DNA of 64,000 bases from Aquanectria penicillioides (lineage: Eukaryota > Ascomycota > Sordariomycetes > Hypocreales > Nectriaceae), in assembly GCA_003415625.1 (NCBI GenBank), contig PYIU01000007.1, forward strand, positions 744,001-808,000, written 5' to 3'. Positions within the stretch are counted from its first letter, which is position 1, and every line of letters starts with the position of its first letter. Shown here piece by piece: positions 27,275 through 38,018 of the stretch. Below the pieces are notes generated by a model, which saw only the letters and a list, made by a program, of their open reading frames with translations, searched no databases and was not told the DNA's origin. The translations under genes and the position numbers were made by a program.

Positions 27275-28983
27275 ATGGCGTTCAATGTTCCCATTCCCGG
27301 AACAGTTCAACTGGTTGACACCAAAGGAACCCTCAATGTGAAGCATGGGAAAGACCACAAGGACATTGTTCTTGTTCCACAACCTAGCGATCACCCAGAC
27401 GACCCGCTCCGATGGACCAAAACAAGGAAGACGCAAAATGTCGTCGTTGCCATGGCCTGGTGCTTCTTCGCTGCAGCCATGATCTCTGGCTTGTCGCCGG
27501 CCTATGTGCTGATGGAGGCTGATACTGGCATCTCTGTGGCAGATCTTAGCACCGGAAACGGGCTGATGTTCCTATTCCTCGGCTGGGGCACATTGATCAC
27601 GCAAACTCTAGCTCTGAACTACGGACGACGCCCAACATTGGTTGTATCCATCATATTGACCACCCTGATTACCATCTGGTCCGCTTATGTCAAGACCAAG
27701 GGTGAATTCTTCGCCAACAGAATCATCTTGGGCGTGGTTTCTTCGCCCATGGAGACACTAATCGAAGTCGTTATCGGTGATGTTTTCTTTACCCACGATC
27801 GAGGATTCTACATGGGCATGTACTGCTGGACTCTGTGGTGTGGTGCTTTTCTCGCCCCTGTGGCATCAGGGTTCGTTGCCGACGCGCTGGGTTGGCGATG
27901 GATTCAATACATCATGGCATTCATCGGTGCTGCCATCACAGTCTTGACCTACTTCTGTTTTGAGGAGACAATGCATCACCGCACCGGTAGCCACAACGAG
28001 ATCGTTGGAGTTCGAGAGAAACCGGAACCACCATCAGGTGCAGAGATGGGCGCTGCGGAGCAGGATGGACAGAATGACTCGAGCCCAGACGATGCCAAGT
28101 TCAATGGATCATCGCCCGAACAAACATCTATCACCATATCCATTGAAGGTAACGACCAGGAAACTACGAAATCCTATACCGAGAAGCTCAGGCTCTGGGG
28201 CCTCCGCCACCCCCAACAACCAAACACTTTCGGCATCTTTTATTTACCGTTCGTTCTGTACCGATTTCCAGGCATGATTTTCGCTGGGGTTCTTGTCGGT
28301 GGAGTTCTCTCATGGTACAACGTTGTGGGGGGCTCTCTGGCTCTCATTCTCAGCGGAGCGCCGTATAATTTCAGCGCCAACACAATCGGGCTGACCTATC
28401 TGGCCTCTGTCATCGGCGTTAGCATCGGCTGCTTCCTTTCCGGGTGGATGTCGGATATCATGACGGTCAAGATTGCTAGACGTAACGGGGGTATCATGGA
28501 GCCCGAGCATCGTCTTTGGATGTGCTGCGTGGCAATTGTTGCGCACCCTGCTGGCTGCCTTCTCTACGGAGTGGGGCATCTTATAGTATCCACTGGGTGG
28601 GAATTGTGTTCGGTCTTCTTCTGATTTCGGTCACTTTGCCGATCGGTTCCAGCCTCGCCTTTACCTATATCCTAGATAGCTACAAGGAGGTCGCAGGAGA
28701 GGGCCTGGTTTCGGCTATCTTGATCCGCAATGTGATGGGTAAGTTATGCTTCCTCAAGAGTGAGACATGGTACTAATGGGGTTTAGGATTTGCCTTTGGC
28801 TATGCTGTTGTTCCCATGATTGAAAATCTTGGACTTCGTTATTCATTTGTCTTGATGGCTATTTTGGGGTTGGCATTTTGGTGCATCTGCTTTTTTATGA
28901 TATGGTTTGGAAAGTCTCTCCGTCGATCCACCGCGGAGTCTTATTGGAAGCTGGTTGAGAAGTATGGGCTTACGGCTCATTGA
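27275..28983 (+). CDS. MFS transporter (drug:H+ antiporter-like), one-base frameshift
   Basis: Exon 1 (27275-28738) and exon 2 (28787-28983; 48-nt intron) encode a 12-helix MFS carrier of about 553 residues if one base is added. The N-terminal half has the cytoplasmic-loop motif NYGRRP and SSPMETLIEVVIGDVF; a long hydrophilic loop separates the halves. The frame breaks at the run GGGG (28573-28576): before it the frame reads GCLLYGVG, after it the +1 frame reads ASYSIHWVGIVFG and stays open through the intron to the stop. One extra G would make all of it continuous and divisible by three. It is either a sequencing error or a recent null allele. Likely cargo: a toxic or pathway compound of this cluster. 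Confidence 0.82.
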
Positions 28984-30133
28984 TGGTTATTTGTTAATCC
29001 AACTTGAGATAGTTGTGGTAGGGTAGATTGGAGATGACAGGAAATTCACATGCGAGGAAGAAGTGCCTAGCCAGCTGGTGACAACTCGAATTGTGGAATC
29101 AGCTCTTGGCTGGAGTTGCAAGCCTCGTCTTCAATACGACATCAAGAACAGACGCAAGACTAAAATAGGCTATGTTCGTAATCGATAGACGCTGAAACTA
29201 GGCACTAGGGGGCCAGTCTAGCAGTCTGTATGACGATCAGGCGTGTGGTCCAATTCCTTGCCTAGATGGAAGTAGCTGGGGTGGAGACTGAGCCGTGTGG
29301 GCCGGGTGAGAAAGGCAATTGCCTACATACCGGTAGTACTTTATGTCCCGTATATGTAAGACTGCATGCAGATAGGATCGGTGAGTTTGTCTCGGTTTCA
29401 GACCCAGAAGAGACCATTCAACGGTGACGAACAGATTTGACTCATAAACCTCCGAACGGAGATTGACCAGTGAGCGTCGAGACCAACCTTTGTGGCCCCA
29501 ACGACAGCCCAAACTGCCGTGAGGTTGGTGCCAGGAAAAGCGAGCTATACCCAGAAAGGAAAGTTGATTGCCCAAAACTAGTGGGACCCTCCGATAAGAT
29601 AAGGTGGACGCGAAAAAACGGCGATGTTTGCTTGGGGCTTGGAAATGCCACCATCCCCGTCCCGGATTTCCCCCCGCCTCCCCCGCATTCAAGCCCAGGC
29701 CAAGACGCATTTGCAGTCCTGGAGACGTGGAACGGACCATCAAGAGGGCAAGACAAGTCGCGGGCTGCTGCTGGTAAAAAGAGCTCGCCTCTGGTACTTG
29801 TAGGAAGCTCCAGCCCAGCTCCATTCCCGGGGCCGGGACCGGGATTGATCAATTAGACCTGCCTTGACACCACGACACAAGGCGCCGTCTCAGTCTCAGC
29901 CCCGTCGACCCCCCATCAACTCCAGCGCCGCGTGGTCATCGTCCCAGAGTCAAGCGATTGAAACGATGGGACCGGGGGACGGATCTAGGCTAAAGAGATA
30001 GAGCACCAGGCCCTATCGTCTATCGTGATAACGCCTGCGAACCCATGCCATCTTCCCCTGCTCCACTCTGCCCACCTCGCAGTCCTTCAGTTCCTGAACC
30101 TCAACCTCCACAGCCGCAGCCGCAGCCGCCAAA
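28984..30133. other. Intergenic region
   Basis: No gene is supported. The 29.6-30.1 kb part is GC-rich and forms the promoter of the Zn2Cys6 regulator. Confidence 0.4.
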
Positions 30134-31522
30134 ATGCCCAAGTTGCCCACGGGAAAGACCAGAGTCAGGGTAGTCGAGGGTTCGTGCTGGCCCTGCAAGA
30201 AGCGCCGCATCAAGTGCGACCTCGCAAAGCCCGTGTGCTTGCGATGCGGCCTCGTCGGCGCAGCCTGCGACTACAGCGCCCGGTTGATCCGCTGGAGCAC
30301 GCGAGCTGCCGTCACCGTGCCGCCCATCTACCGGGTCACCAGTCGCGACGAGCAGCTGGCTGCCTCGCTGGCCGTCTACGAGAAGCGCGCATTGGATTAC
30401 TTCCACGGACGCTTTTGGCCTCTGCTGACCACCGCGGCCGAGCCTTGCACTCCCCCGATCCTGGTCGCGCTGGAGCATCGCGTTGTGCTGCTTGCGACAT
30501 GCGTGCTCGCGGATGCCCATCGCTGGTTACAGGACGGCCGCAACAGTCGCAGCATCTTGAATGTGAAGCGCCTCGAGTGTCTTGCTGCCGTGCGCGTTGA
30601 AGTGGATGGCTACTGCTCCAAGGGAGACGGCCCTCTGCAAACGCTGCTCTTTGCTGTGCTGCTTCTTTACTTTCACGACGGCTTCCTAGAATGCGCCGAG
30701 TCGTCGGCGTCCACCTCCAGCCATCGAGATGGGGTGTTGGCAATTGTCGCTCGTCTAGGCGGCATTTCCGCTGTAATGGAAACCGGCCAAGACCCGCTTC
30801 ATCTGCTTCTCTCTGAATTCGCCTCAGCAGATTTGGCCACTGCAATGCTTAAAGTGCGACTTCCATCATTTCCGCCGCAGATGTGGGATTCCGTTGATAC
30901 AGGGCCGGTGTGGTGGGGCCAAGACTCGCCCGGCCGGCATTCCCTCTCTGCCGTCTTCCGCGAAATTTCCACCATGGCCTTCTATCTCGATTCGGTTGCC
31001 ACCATGTCCGCAGAGTTCTCCATTTCCAGGATTCGAGAATTTGAGGCTGCATTACAACCCATGTACGCACCGCTCGCCATTGAAGATCTCGACAGCCCTG
31101 TCTCTGAGCCCACCGACGTGGTTGAGAAAGATTTCGAGACGACCCAATCATACGCCTTGATCCGGACGTTCCAGCATGCAGCACTCATCTATCTTTATCG
31201 GGCCGTATGCGGATTGGCCGTGTCTCACCCGCTGGTCCAGCAACATACGCAATCTTGTCTGGATTGTATTTTTGCTCTCAAGCGGCCATCAAAGGTGCTC
31301 AATTGCACCGTCCTCCCGCTTTGTATTGCCGGGGCGCATGCCCAAGATCCAAAGCAACAAAAGGGCATCAGAAACATGGTTACGATAATTTATGACGAAA
31401 TTCGCTTTGCATCTGTCCATTCTGTAAGCTCGGCCTTGGAGGCCATATGGAAGACTGAAACTGCAAATATGACTTGGACTGAAATGTTTGCTGAAGTGAG
31501 TCCCCAGGCAATCATTCTATAA
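30134..31522 (+). CDS. Zn2Cys6 transcription factor
   Basis: A single exon encodes 462 residues. The N-terminus holds a perfect binuclear zinc cluster: C18, C21, C28, C35, C38 and C45 (spacing 2-6-6-2-6) with the basic stretch KKRRIK between. The rest is the alpha-helical fungal TF region. The ATG at 30134 has AAAATG context and is the first in frame. The last codons run through a possible donor (GAA|gtgagtcc at about 31493), so a different 3' end is possible. By position it may control the adjoining MFS, aldehyde dehydrogenase and N-reductive genes. Confidence 0.9.
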   Translation: MPKLPTGKTRVRVVEGSCWPCKKRRIKCDLAKPVCLRCGLVGAACDYSARLIRWSTRAAVTVPPIYRVTSRDEQLAASLAVYEKRALDYFHGRFWPLLTTAAEPCTPPILVALEHRVVLLATCVLADAHRWLQDGRNSRSILNVKRLECLAAVRVEVDGYCSKGDGPLQTLLFAVLLLYFHDGFLECAESSASTSSHRDGVLAIVARLGGISAVMETGQDPLHLLLSEFASADLATAMLKVRLPSFPPQMWDSVDTGPVWWGQDSPGRHSLSAVFREISTMAFYLDSVATMSAEFSISRIREFEAALQPMYAPLAIEDLDSPVSEPTDVVEKDFETTQSYALIRTFQHAALIYLYRAVCGLAVSHPLVQQHTQSCLDCIFALKRPSKVLNCTVLPLCIAGAHAQDPKQQKGIRNMVTIIYDEIRFASVHSVSSALEAIWKTETANMTWTEMFAEVSPQAIIL

Positions 31523-31758
31523 GCCTTGAATATAAACGTAATTTCAATGGTTCGTTGTTTTTGGACCAGTAATGTACATTATCTACTATTTTCAGTTACG
31601 GATGGGTTTTGGGCATTTTCTATGGGTTGAACAGGGTACAGCTGGACGCCGGACGGGAATTTTGATATGTAATGGGCCACTGGGATTAATATTTGTGGAA
31701 TGGTTTTCAATTGACCGTTGATGAATTTATCTCCTTGGCCCCAAACTTCGTGGTTGCG

Positions 31759-33328
31759 TTACAACATAAGACCCATGTTCACATGCACAGCCTTGGTCTG
31801 AGTGTAGGCTGCAAGACCGGCCTCTCCAAGCTCTCGTCCAATGCCGCTCTGTTTCACACCGCCAAACGGAACCCTGACATCGGAGTCGTTTGAGCTGTTA
31901 ATCCAAACCATACCAGCTTCTAGTCGTCCAGCCACGCGGTGAGCTCGCTCGATATCTCTTGTAAAGACGGCAGATCCTAGGCCGTAGGAAGTGCTGTTGG
32001 CTAGTCGAATGGCCTCGGCCTCATCTGTGAATGGAGTAATGGAAACGAAAGGACCAAAGACCTCCTCCTGGAAGATTCTCATGTTCTCTTTAACATCAGA
32101 GAAGACGGTGGGCACCACAAAGAAGCCCTTGCCATCGCCAACATTCTTGTACGCAGCTCCACCGGTCACCAACTTGGCGCCATCGGTCTTGCCGGCCTCG
32201 ATATAACCAAGGATTCGTTCGTACTGGGCCTTTGTGACCTGAGGACCCTGGAAAGTGTCGTCGTCGAAGGGGTTGCCAACCTTGTTCTCCTTGATAACTT
32301 GGTGGAAGCGGGTAATGTATTCATCGTAGACTTCCTTCTGGACCAGAATTCTTGAAGTTGCGGTGCAAATCTGGCCCTGGTTGCTCATAATTCCAACGTG
32401 CCCCCACTTGGCAGCCTGATCTAGATCGGCATCCTTGAAGACTAGGAGAGGAGACTTGCCTCCAGTCTCGAGGGTGATATTCTTCATGTTGACGCTAGCA
32501 GACTTCATCACAGCTCGTCCAGTAACGGTGGAGCCAGTGAATGCAATCTTATCGACATCCGGGTGCTCAACAAGAGCCTGGCCGGCCTCCCGTCCGAATC
32601 CGTTCACAATGTTGATAACTCCAGGTGGGAATCCGGCCTTGGGAATAAGAGAAGCTAGGTAAAGGATAGATAGGGGAGTCTGCTCTGCGGGCTTCATAAC
32701 AACTGTGTTGCCGCAAGCGAGCGCCGGCCCGAGCTTCCACGCGGCCATAGCCAGGGGGTAGTTCCAGGGAATAATTTGACCGCAAACACCAATAGGCTGC
32801 TTAAGGGTATATGCGAATTTTTGAGGGGTAGTAGGGATGGTTTGGCCGTGGATCTTATCAGCCCATCCGGCATAGTATCTGAGTGTCATAAGGACCTCGC
32901 CGAGATCCTCTTCCAGGGCAACGCTGTATGGCTTTCCGTTGTCCCAGGTCTCAAGAGTGGCAAGAGTCTCCCGGTGCTCCTCGATGATATCGGCAAGCTT
33001 AAACATAAGTGCGCCGCGTTCAGTGTTTGAAATTTCGGCCCACGCCGGCGAATTAAATGCCGCGCGCGCAGCCTTCACAGCAGTATCGACATCCTGGGCA
33101 GAAGCGGCCTCAACAGTGGCGATCTCCGTCTCATCGCTGCCATGACGCTTAGTTCATGAGTCCAGAGGTAAAATGGGCATTCTATATAAAAGTGAAATCA
33201 TACCTGGGGCTGATACTGGTAATCTTGTCGCCCGAGCTTGATGGCACAAACTCGTTGTTGATAAATAGACCGGTGGGGAGAGTAATCAGCCGCCCGTTGG
33301 GGGCTTGAAGCTCGACTTGGAGAGACAT
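31759..33328 (-). CDS. Aldehyde dehydrogenase (NAD(P)+)
   Basis: Exons 33328-33204 and 33136-31759 (67-nt intron) give 500 residues, standard for the cytosolic ALDH family. Visible sites are PWNYPLAM (cofactor pocket), FTGSTVTGR (Rossmann turn), general base E265 in LETGGKSP and nucleophile C299 in GQICTATSR; all are intact. It oxidises an aldehyde to its acid. A RidA-type protein two genes away recalls 2-aminomuconate-semialdehyde dehydrogenase paired with a YjgF-type deaminase, but the sequence itself is closest to general ALDH. The promoter side holds CATCGGC at 33442-33448. Confidence 0.95.
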
Positions 33329-33808
33329 GTTTTTTTTATCTCAAAAGAACCACAGATACTTGACAGCTGAGGTTGATGAATGAGAGTAGGAGAGTGGTCG
33401 CCCTGTAGTTGCGGCCGGGTGGTGCTTAATATGCTGGATCGCATCGGCTTAATATTCCGGTTTAGGAAGATCGATAGGCCTCTGTCCACTACAATTCCCT
33501 GCTACGTCCAATGATGAGACACCTGGTAGCATGTGTCTCCGTCTGTAATCCACTCTCAAACAGCGTCGAGAAAGTTACCTAAAAAGGAAAGAAATTCGAC
33601 CACTCTGACTAGTGCGGCAGACTCCATAGGTGGCCTGCAAGGGTTGATCTTTAATGTGGTGCTACTCTTGGGTGCGGGGGATGAGAGGGGCACGCTGGGC
33701 GACGTATTTAGGCTGGACCCGCAGGTTCAATCAGGAAAAGAGAAAGGCCTTGGACTAAATATGCATTTAAATTTCTAAATTTGTAAGATCCGAGATGATG
33801 TGAGGAGA
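33329..33808. other. Intergenic, ALDH promoter and 3' flank of cytochrome b5
   Basis: About 480 bp. It contains CATCGGC (33442-33448) as part of CGG-N9-CCG (33445-33459), the layout of a Zn2Cys6 dimer site. Confidence 0.4.
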
Positions 33809-34327
33809 TTACTCCTGGGAAGCGTGCTCCGGCGGATTCTCCACATGGTGTCGAAGAAAGACGGCCCCAAGCGACAAGGCCGCGACCCCAGCTGCAGACA
33901 GCAATGCCGACACGGAAACTGGACACTTTTGAGACAATGACTTTGCGCCAACCTAGCATTCGAGAAACAGAAAGAGTCAGGAATGAAACCCACCGAATTC
34001 AATGTGGCCAAACTTACCGCAGGTGTCGCATCCAACTCTCCAACCTTCATACCCTTGAGCTCCTCCATGGCCTTGGCGCTGTGCCCAACTTCGTGGAATG
34101 CCTCGCTCGCATCCTGACCCAAAACTTCTACAAGAATATCATCCCCTCCGCTTTTGTTTTTGAGACTATTGTGTTAACACGACCTTTCCTCACTTAGTAG
34201 ATGAGAGTACTTACGGATGCTTCGACATGTAGTCGGTGATGTCGTAAACGAGCTTGTCTATGACGATGAGGCCACTCTTATCGTTTGATTGCTTTGAGAC
34301 ATCCTGGAGCGTAAATAGATTAGACAT
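33809..34327 (-). CDS. Cytochrome b5, tail-anchored
   Basis: Three exons (34327-34215, 34150-34018, 33952-33809) give 129 residues. The heme pocket is complete: H37 in KHPGGDD and H61 in EVGHSAKAM, 24 residues apart as in microsomal b5. The HPGG motif is split by the first intron (CATCC | CGGAGGG), which is why no long frame shows it. The final exon encodes a hydrophobic helix (about residues 98-118, SALLSAAGVAALSLGAVFL) and a short polar tail: a C-terminal ER or mitochondrial anchor. It carries single electrons from a b5 reductase to acceptors. Neighbours include an mARC-like MOSC protein and a b5 reductase, so it is the likely middle carrier of that chain. Confidence 0.92.
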
Positions 34328-34838
34328 GATAGAGGTATGATAAGGTAATATCTGTTTGAATAGTTTACTTTACCAAGGCTGTCTCATGCTGGATACACTT
34401 ATATACACGTTCCTCCATAGTCAATGTCTTCCTGCTGATTAGCTGGTAGGGCATCACTTCGCATTGTGCTGCACTTAGTCCTTCTATTGGAAAGAAAATT
34501 GACCAAGAAACTAGCGTCAAGGTGGTGCCGATCTCTATTGTGTCGTGGGACCTACCCATCCCCACATGAACTCGTCCAGAGGCTTGCGGTGATAAAGGGA
34601 TAGATACGGAATGCGACGATGTCTATTGGCCATTCACTAGCGGCTGCTTCAAGATGTGAGATAACTGCGTGCACTAATTTGCTTCATAGAATAGTACATG
34701 GATAGATGTCAAGCACGAGGTTCACAATTGCCGAAGCTTGATTTGATAATCCAGGGTGAGCTAACTATTGTAGTAGCCACTTCTTCTACCACCAACTTCT
34801 CCCCAATTCTCTAAAAAAAAGCCTTATCCACTGCTAGA
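34328..34838. other. Intergenic, cytochrome b5 promoter
   Basis: About 510 bp, with GCCGAT (reverse ATCGGC) at 34527-34532. No coding sequence was seen. Confidence 0.4.
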
Positions 34839-35234
34839 TCACGGAATAAGGGCTTCCACCTCAATCTCCACCTGCATTCCTTCTAGCCCCAACTTGCCAA
34901 TCTGGATACATGTCCAAGTCGGGCGGTGATTGGGAAACACCTTTTTGAAGATGGATGTCATCACGTCAAAGCTCGAATCCATGTCCAAGTGATATGAACG
35001 AATGGAATGAATGTCATCAAATGAAAGAGAGGCATCCACTGCTTTGAGGGCCTTGAGGACATTGTCGAATGCAGTTTCGATTTGCTTTTGCAAGTCAGGT
35101 GTAATTTTACCCTGCTCGTCCCAGCCTCCTTGTCCTGAAGTTCGAACAAGATTTCCAAACTTTACGGCTTGCGAATAGTGATATTCAGTGGCATTGATTT
35201 CGGTGCCAGGGTAGTTGAAAAACTGAGTCGCCAT
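34839..35234 (-). CDS. RidA/YjgF/UK114-family protein (imine/enamine deaminase)
   Basis: A single exon of 131 residues is the normal size of the family. It shows RTSGQGGWD near residue 35, the strand-helix core FDNVLKALKAVDAS, HRPTWT carrying the arginine that binds carboxylated substrates, and EGMQVEIEVEALIP at the end. Rid proteins form trimers and hydrolyse reactive imines or enamines to ketones plus ammonia; one branch is 2-aminomuconate deaminase. The start at 35234 (MATQFF) is preferred over an upstream in-frame Met at 35246. A TATA-like TATATAG lies about 80 bp upstream (35311-35320). Confidence 0.9.
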   Translation of the reverse strand: MATQFFNYPGTEINATEYHYSQAVKFGNLVRTSGQGGWDEQGKITPDLQKQIETAFDNVLKALKAVDASLSFDDIHSIRSYHLDMDSSFDVMTSIFKKVFPNHRPTWTCIQIGKLGLEGMQVEIEVEALIP

Positions 35235-36129
35235 TTTGAAATACAAAGAAAATGAGAGAGGTGGCTGTGATATGGAAAGTTGTAGGGAGTTGGACGACCG
35301 TCCTTGATGGTGCTATATAGCAACTCTACCTTGACGGTATTAATTCATGATATTTATAAATCTTCAGTCGCTGTATTTGTGGTAATTGCCGTGAAGATGG
35401 ACCCCACTGGCTGATTCTGGGCTGGACTTTAAGGTGGCCGCCTCGATTACCCAGAATGTCATGGTGCAGAACTGACACGTGCAGATGATGTTCAACGCCA
35501 AGCAACAGTCGATCATCTGTCGAGTTCCAAATATCTATTACAAATGCCAATCAAAAATACAACTCTATGGCCAGATTGAATTGTCAAACAAAGTGGCAAT
35601 TGGATTCAATTCGCCTAGGTCTGACCAGGGCCCCCCCTGACACAACGACCCTAATCTAGATAAAAAAAGGACCAAAGTTCGTATGATGATACGGGACATG
35701 CTTGAAATCTAGTATTAACTCAACATATTGCTAAGAAGCCCCTCTTCTCAGATTGTCACTCTTGGCTGTTTGGGATCAGAACACCGACATCCCGACTACA
35801 GCTCAATGCAAGTAAACCATCGGCTAAGTGGCTCACCCCAATAAGACCATTTTCGGTTCGTCGGACTCAAGAAATTAGGGTGACCATCTTCTTGCCTACC
35901 ATGGCGTTACAACATCATGGTTGAATCCTCATACTACGGCATTGGTGTGAAACTACAGGGAAGTTTATTTGCTGATTCATCTCCAACATATCGATTTTGG
36001 ATAGAGAGAGAAATTGCAAGAAATACGTGCATTAATGAACGACTATTTGATATATATCCATTTGCTACTCCATAGCCCTTTTTACTTGATCTTAGTAACT
36101 GTTTTTGTTTTGGCCAGAAACCTTCAAGT
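35235..36129. other. Intergenic, RidA promoter
   Basis: About 900 bp with CATCGGC at 35818-35824 and no convincing gene. A frame at 35934-36155 (-) is what would be read if the last MOSC intron used a different acceptor. Confidence 0.45.
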
Positions 36130-37396
36130 TCACTTCTTCTTCTGGGTGACACCAAAGCTAGTAAGATGTGGCCAATCTGAGATATCAGTCAATGATTGAA
36201 TAATTGAAACCAGGGAAACTTACCGAAGATTGTTCTTTTCGCATTGATGTGTGTAACCTTGACACCTTGACCAATGTTAAGGGTCTTGCCTGTCGCCGTT
36301 CCAAAGCAATACCCGTATCGACCAAACACAGGGCTGTACTTGGCGCCTGCATCGACCCTGCGGTCTTTGTTCAGCTTCTTCCATGCCATTCCTCGGTCAT
36401 CGGTGGCTGTGGCCCCTGTATCATAGTCGACGGTGATACTCTGGCATCGGTAGCAATTCGCGGTGAGAGGCATTTGTATCCCACCGGAGAAGGTCAATTC
36501 GCCCCAAAAGTCCTCCACGTATGGACCGGATGCCCCCTTGACCACAATATTTGGACGAAACTTAGTCACATCCATCGTACACCCATCGTCCAATCGTGAC
36601 GATACCTGATCATTAGACTCTTCCGTAACGACGAGGTAGTGCGCGATATCGTTGAAAGCAAGACGCTCTACCGGATATGCAAGGAATGGCAACATTCCCC
36701 GAGCTCGCTGTAGCAGACGGGCTCTCTTCAAGCCACCGGCACTGTTCGGTGCCATTGAGCCTAGCACAGGCCTCGAACCATCACCAATGTAAACCAGTCG
36801 AACTTCGCACCCCAGACGGTCGGTGAACCATCCCGACAACTCATCGCCCATGTCGTAAGCCATAGTAATGCTAGTATGGAGATTCACCTCTAGCTTAGAG
36901 CGACCAGTCGTCGATGGCCGAAGTGGGAATTGAATTGTGTCAGAGGTTTTGACACCTTCTGCCACGTCGAACTTGGTTCCACGGCCTTTCCATTCCACCG
37001 CAACCTTGTCTATTCCTGAGTTATTGTACTTGACAGACGCGACAAACAGCGCCAATTGAAGGTGATACCCAATCAACATGGTCTCATATTTGACTTCATG
37101 TCCTTCACGAGAGACCTTTTGCAGGCAGAAGGTCCTGTCTCCAACGAGGCCATGCTGTCCGATGTAGGCTTTTTCCAAAGGGCATCCTCGGATGCCTTTC
37201 ACTGGATAGACATAAAGCTAGATAGGCAATTTAGCACCGAGCTCATCTTGCTTTCCACATAATACGGCATCGTTACCTGTGTGATTTTCATCTCATTTCC
37301 ATCATTCTTTGGGGCCAGTGACATGAACAAGCTTATCACGGCCGCTACCAGACCGAGGACCAGTACACTAACGGTCGCGGCTGTTGGATCATCCAT
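36130..37396 (-). CDS. MOSC-domain molybdenum-cofactor protein, mARC-like
   Basis: Three exons (37396-37277, 37217-36224, 36176-36130) give 386 residues. Residues 7-27 form one hydrophobic helix, an N-terminal signal anchor like that of animal mARC. The MOSC N-domain starts LYVYPVKGIRGCPLE and GLVGDRTF; the MOSC domain has KFRPNIVVKG and then ANCYRCQSITVDYDTG, with C295 and C298. The second Cys corresponds to the Mo ligand in the mARC motif C-x-R-C. The last intron (47 nt) gives the tail IFDWPHLTSFGVTQKKK. mARC enzymes reduce N-hydroxylated compounds (amidoximes, hydroxylamines, N-hydroxyguanidines) using cytochrome b5 and its reductase; both are encoded within 3 kb. No pyridoxal-dependent sulfurase domain is present. 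Confidence 0.9.
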
Positions 37397-38018
37397 GGTA
37401 AATCGAGTCGAGGTGAAGGGTTCATGGGCCTTGTATTGGGGCCAAAAGAATCGATGTCAAGGAATTGATTTCGATGAAAGATTGTCGTCCTCTCGGGGCG
37501 GGGCGCTGAGTTGTATCTCCAGGCGGCAAGAACGCCCGTTGGTAGCCTCTAAAAGTTACCTAGTTCAGAGATAGCCCGTAGGTTGTGCATATTGTGGATC
37601 GACATGCACCTGGTGTTAAACATTATCACCACGAGCTAAGCTATATCAAGATAGAGGATAGCCCAAAGTTCGTCATTGATAAGCTTCACGATGTGGGGTT
37701 CATGCTCTCGCAGGATCTGAGTAAGGCAAGGCGGGGCATGACCATTGGAAATTCCAAATCCAGGTCATTCCCGTGAAACATGATGTTTCTTGTCATGGGC
37801 CAAAAAAATTGCCAATTGGGGTATAATTGGCTGTGTAAATAATGCCTGGGAAATTGAGATGATGCGAAATGGTATATATATCATTCTCATGAGCATTCAA
37901 TACTCACACAGCAGTGCCTGATCTCTGAAAACCAGCCGATGTCTGGAAGAGTTCATGTTCTTATTTCAATCTCTACACTGTAGTGGTGTGCAGGCGATAT
38001 ACTTTACCTGTAAGCAAC
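37397..38018. promoter_or_regulatory. Shared divergent promoter, MOSC and b5 reductase
   Basis: The MOSC start (37396, -) and the b5 reductase start (38019, +) face away from each other across 622 bp. A TATATATA element lies at about 37872-37880, 140 bp from the reductase start. CATCGGC occurs in reverse at 37935-37941. A short open frame at 37605-37776 shows no family features. Joint transcription of two partners of one electron chain is the simplest reading. Confidence 0.55.

Noticed and set aside
28516..28776. Apparent second small MFS protein
   Set aside because: It is the +1 continuation of the 27.3-kb transporter after a one-base loss, not a separate gene.
35934..36155. A 73-codon minus-strand frame as a separate gene or as the MOSC tail
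   Set aside because: The acceptor at 36177-36178 gives a compact tail (FDWPHLTSFG) and a near stop; the longer alternative has no family-like sequence.
37605..37776. A 57-codon ORF in the MOSC/b5 reductase promoter
   Set aside because: No recognisable family; too short to support without expression data.
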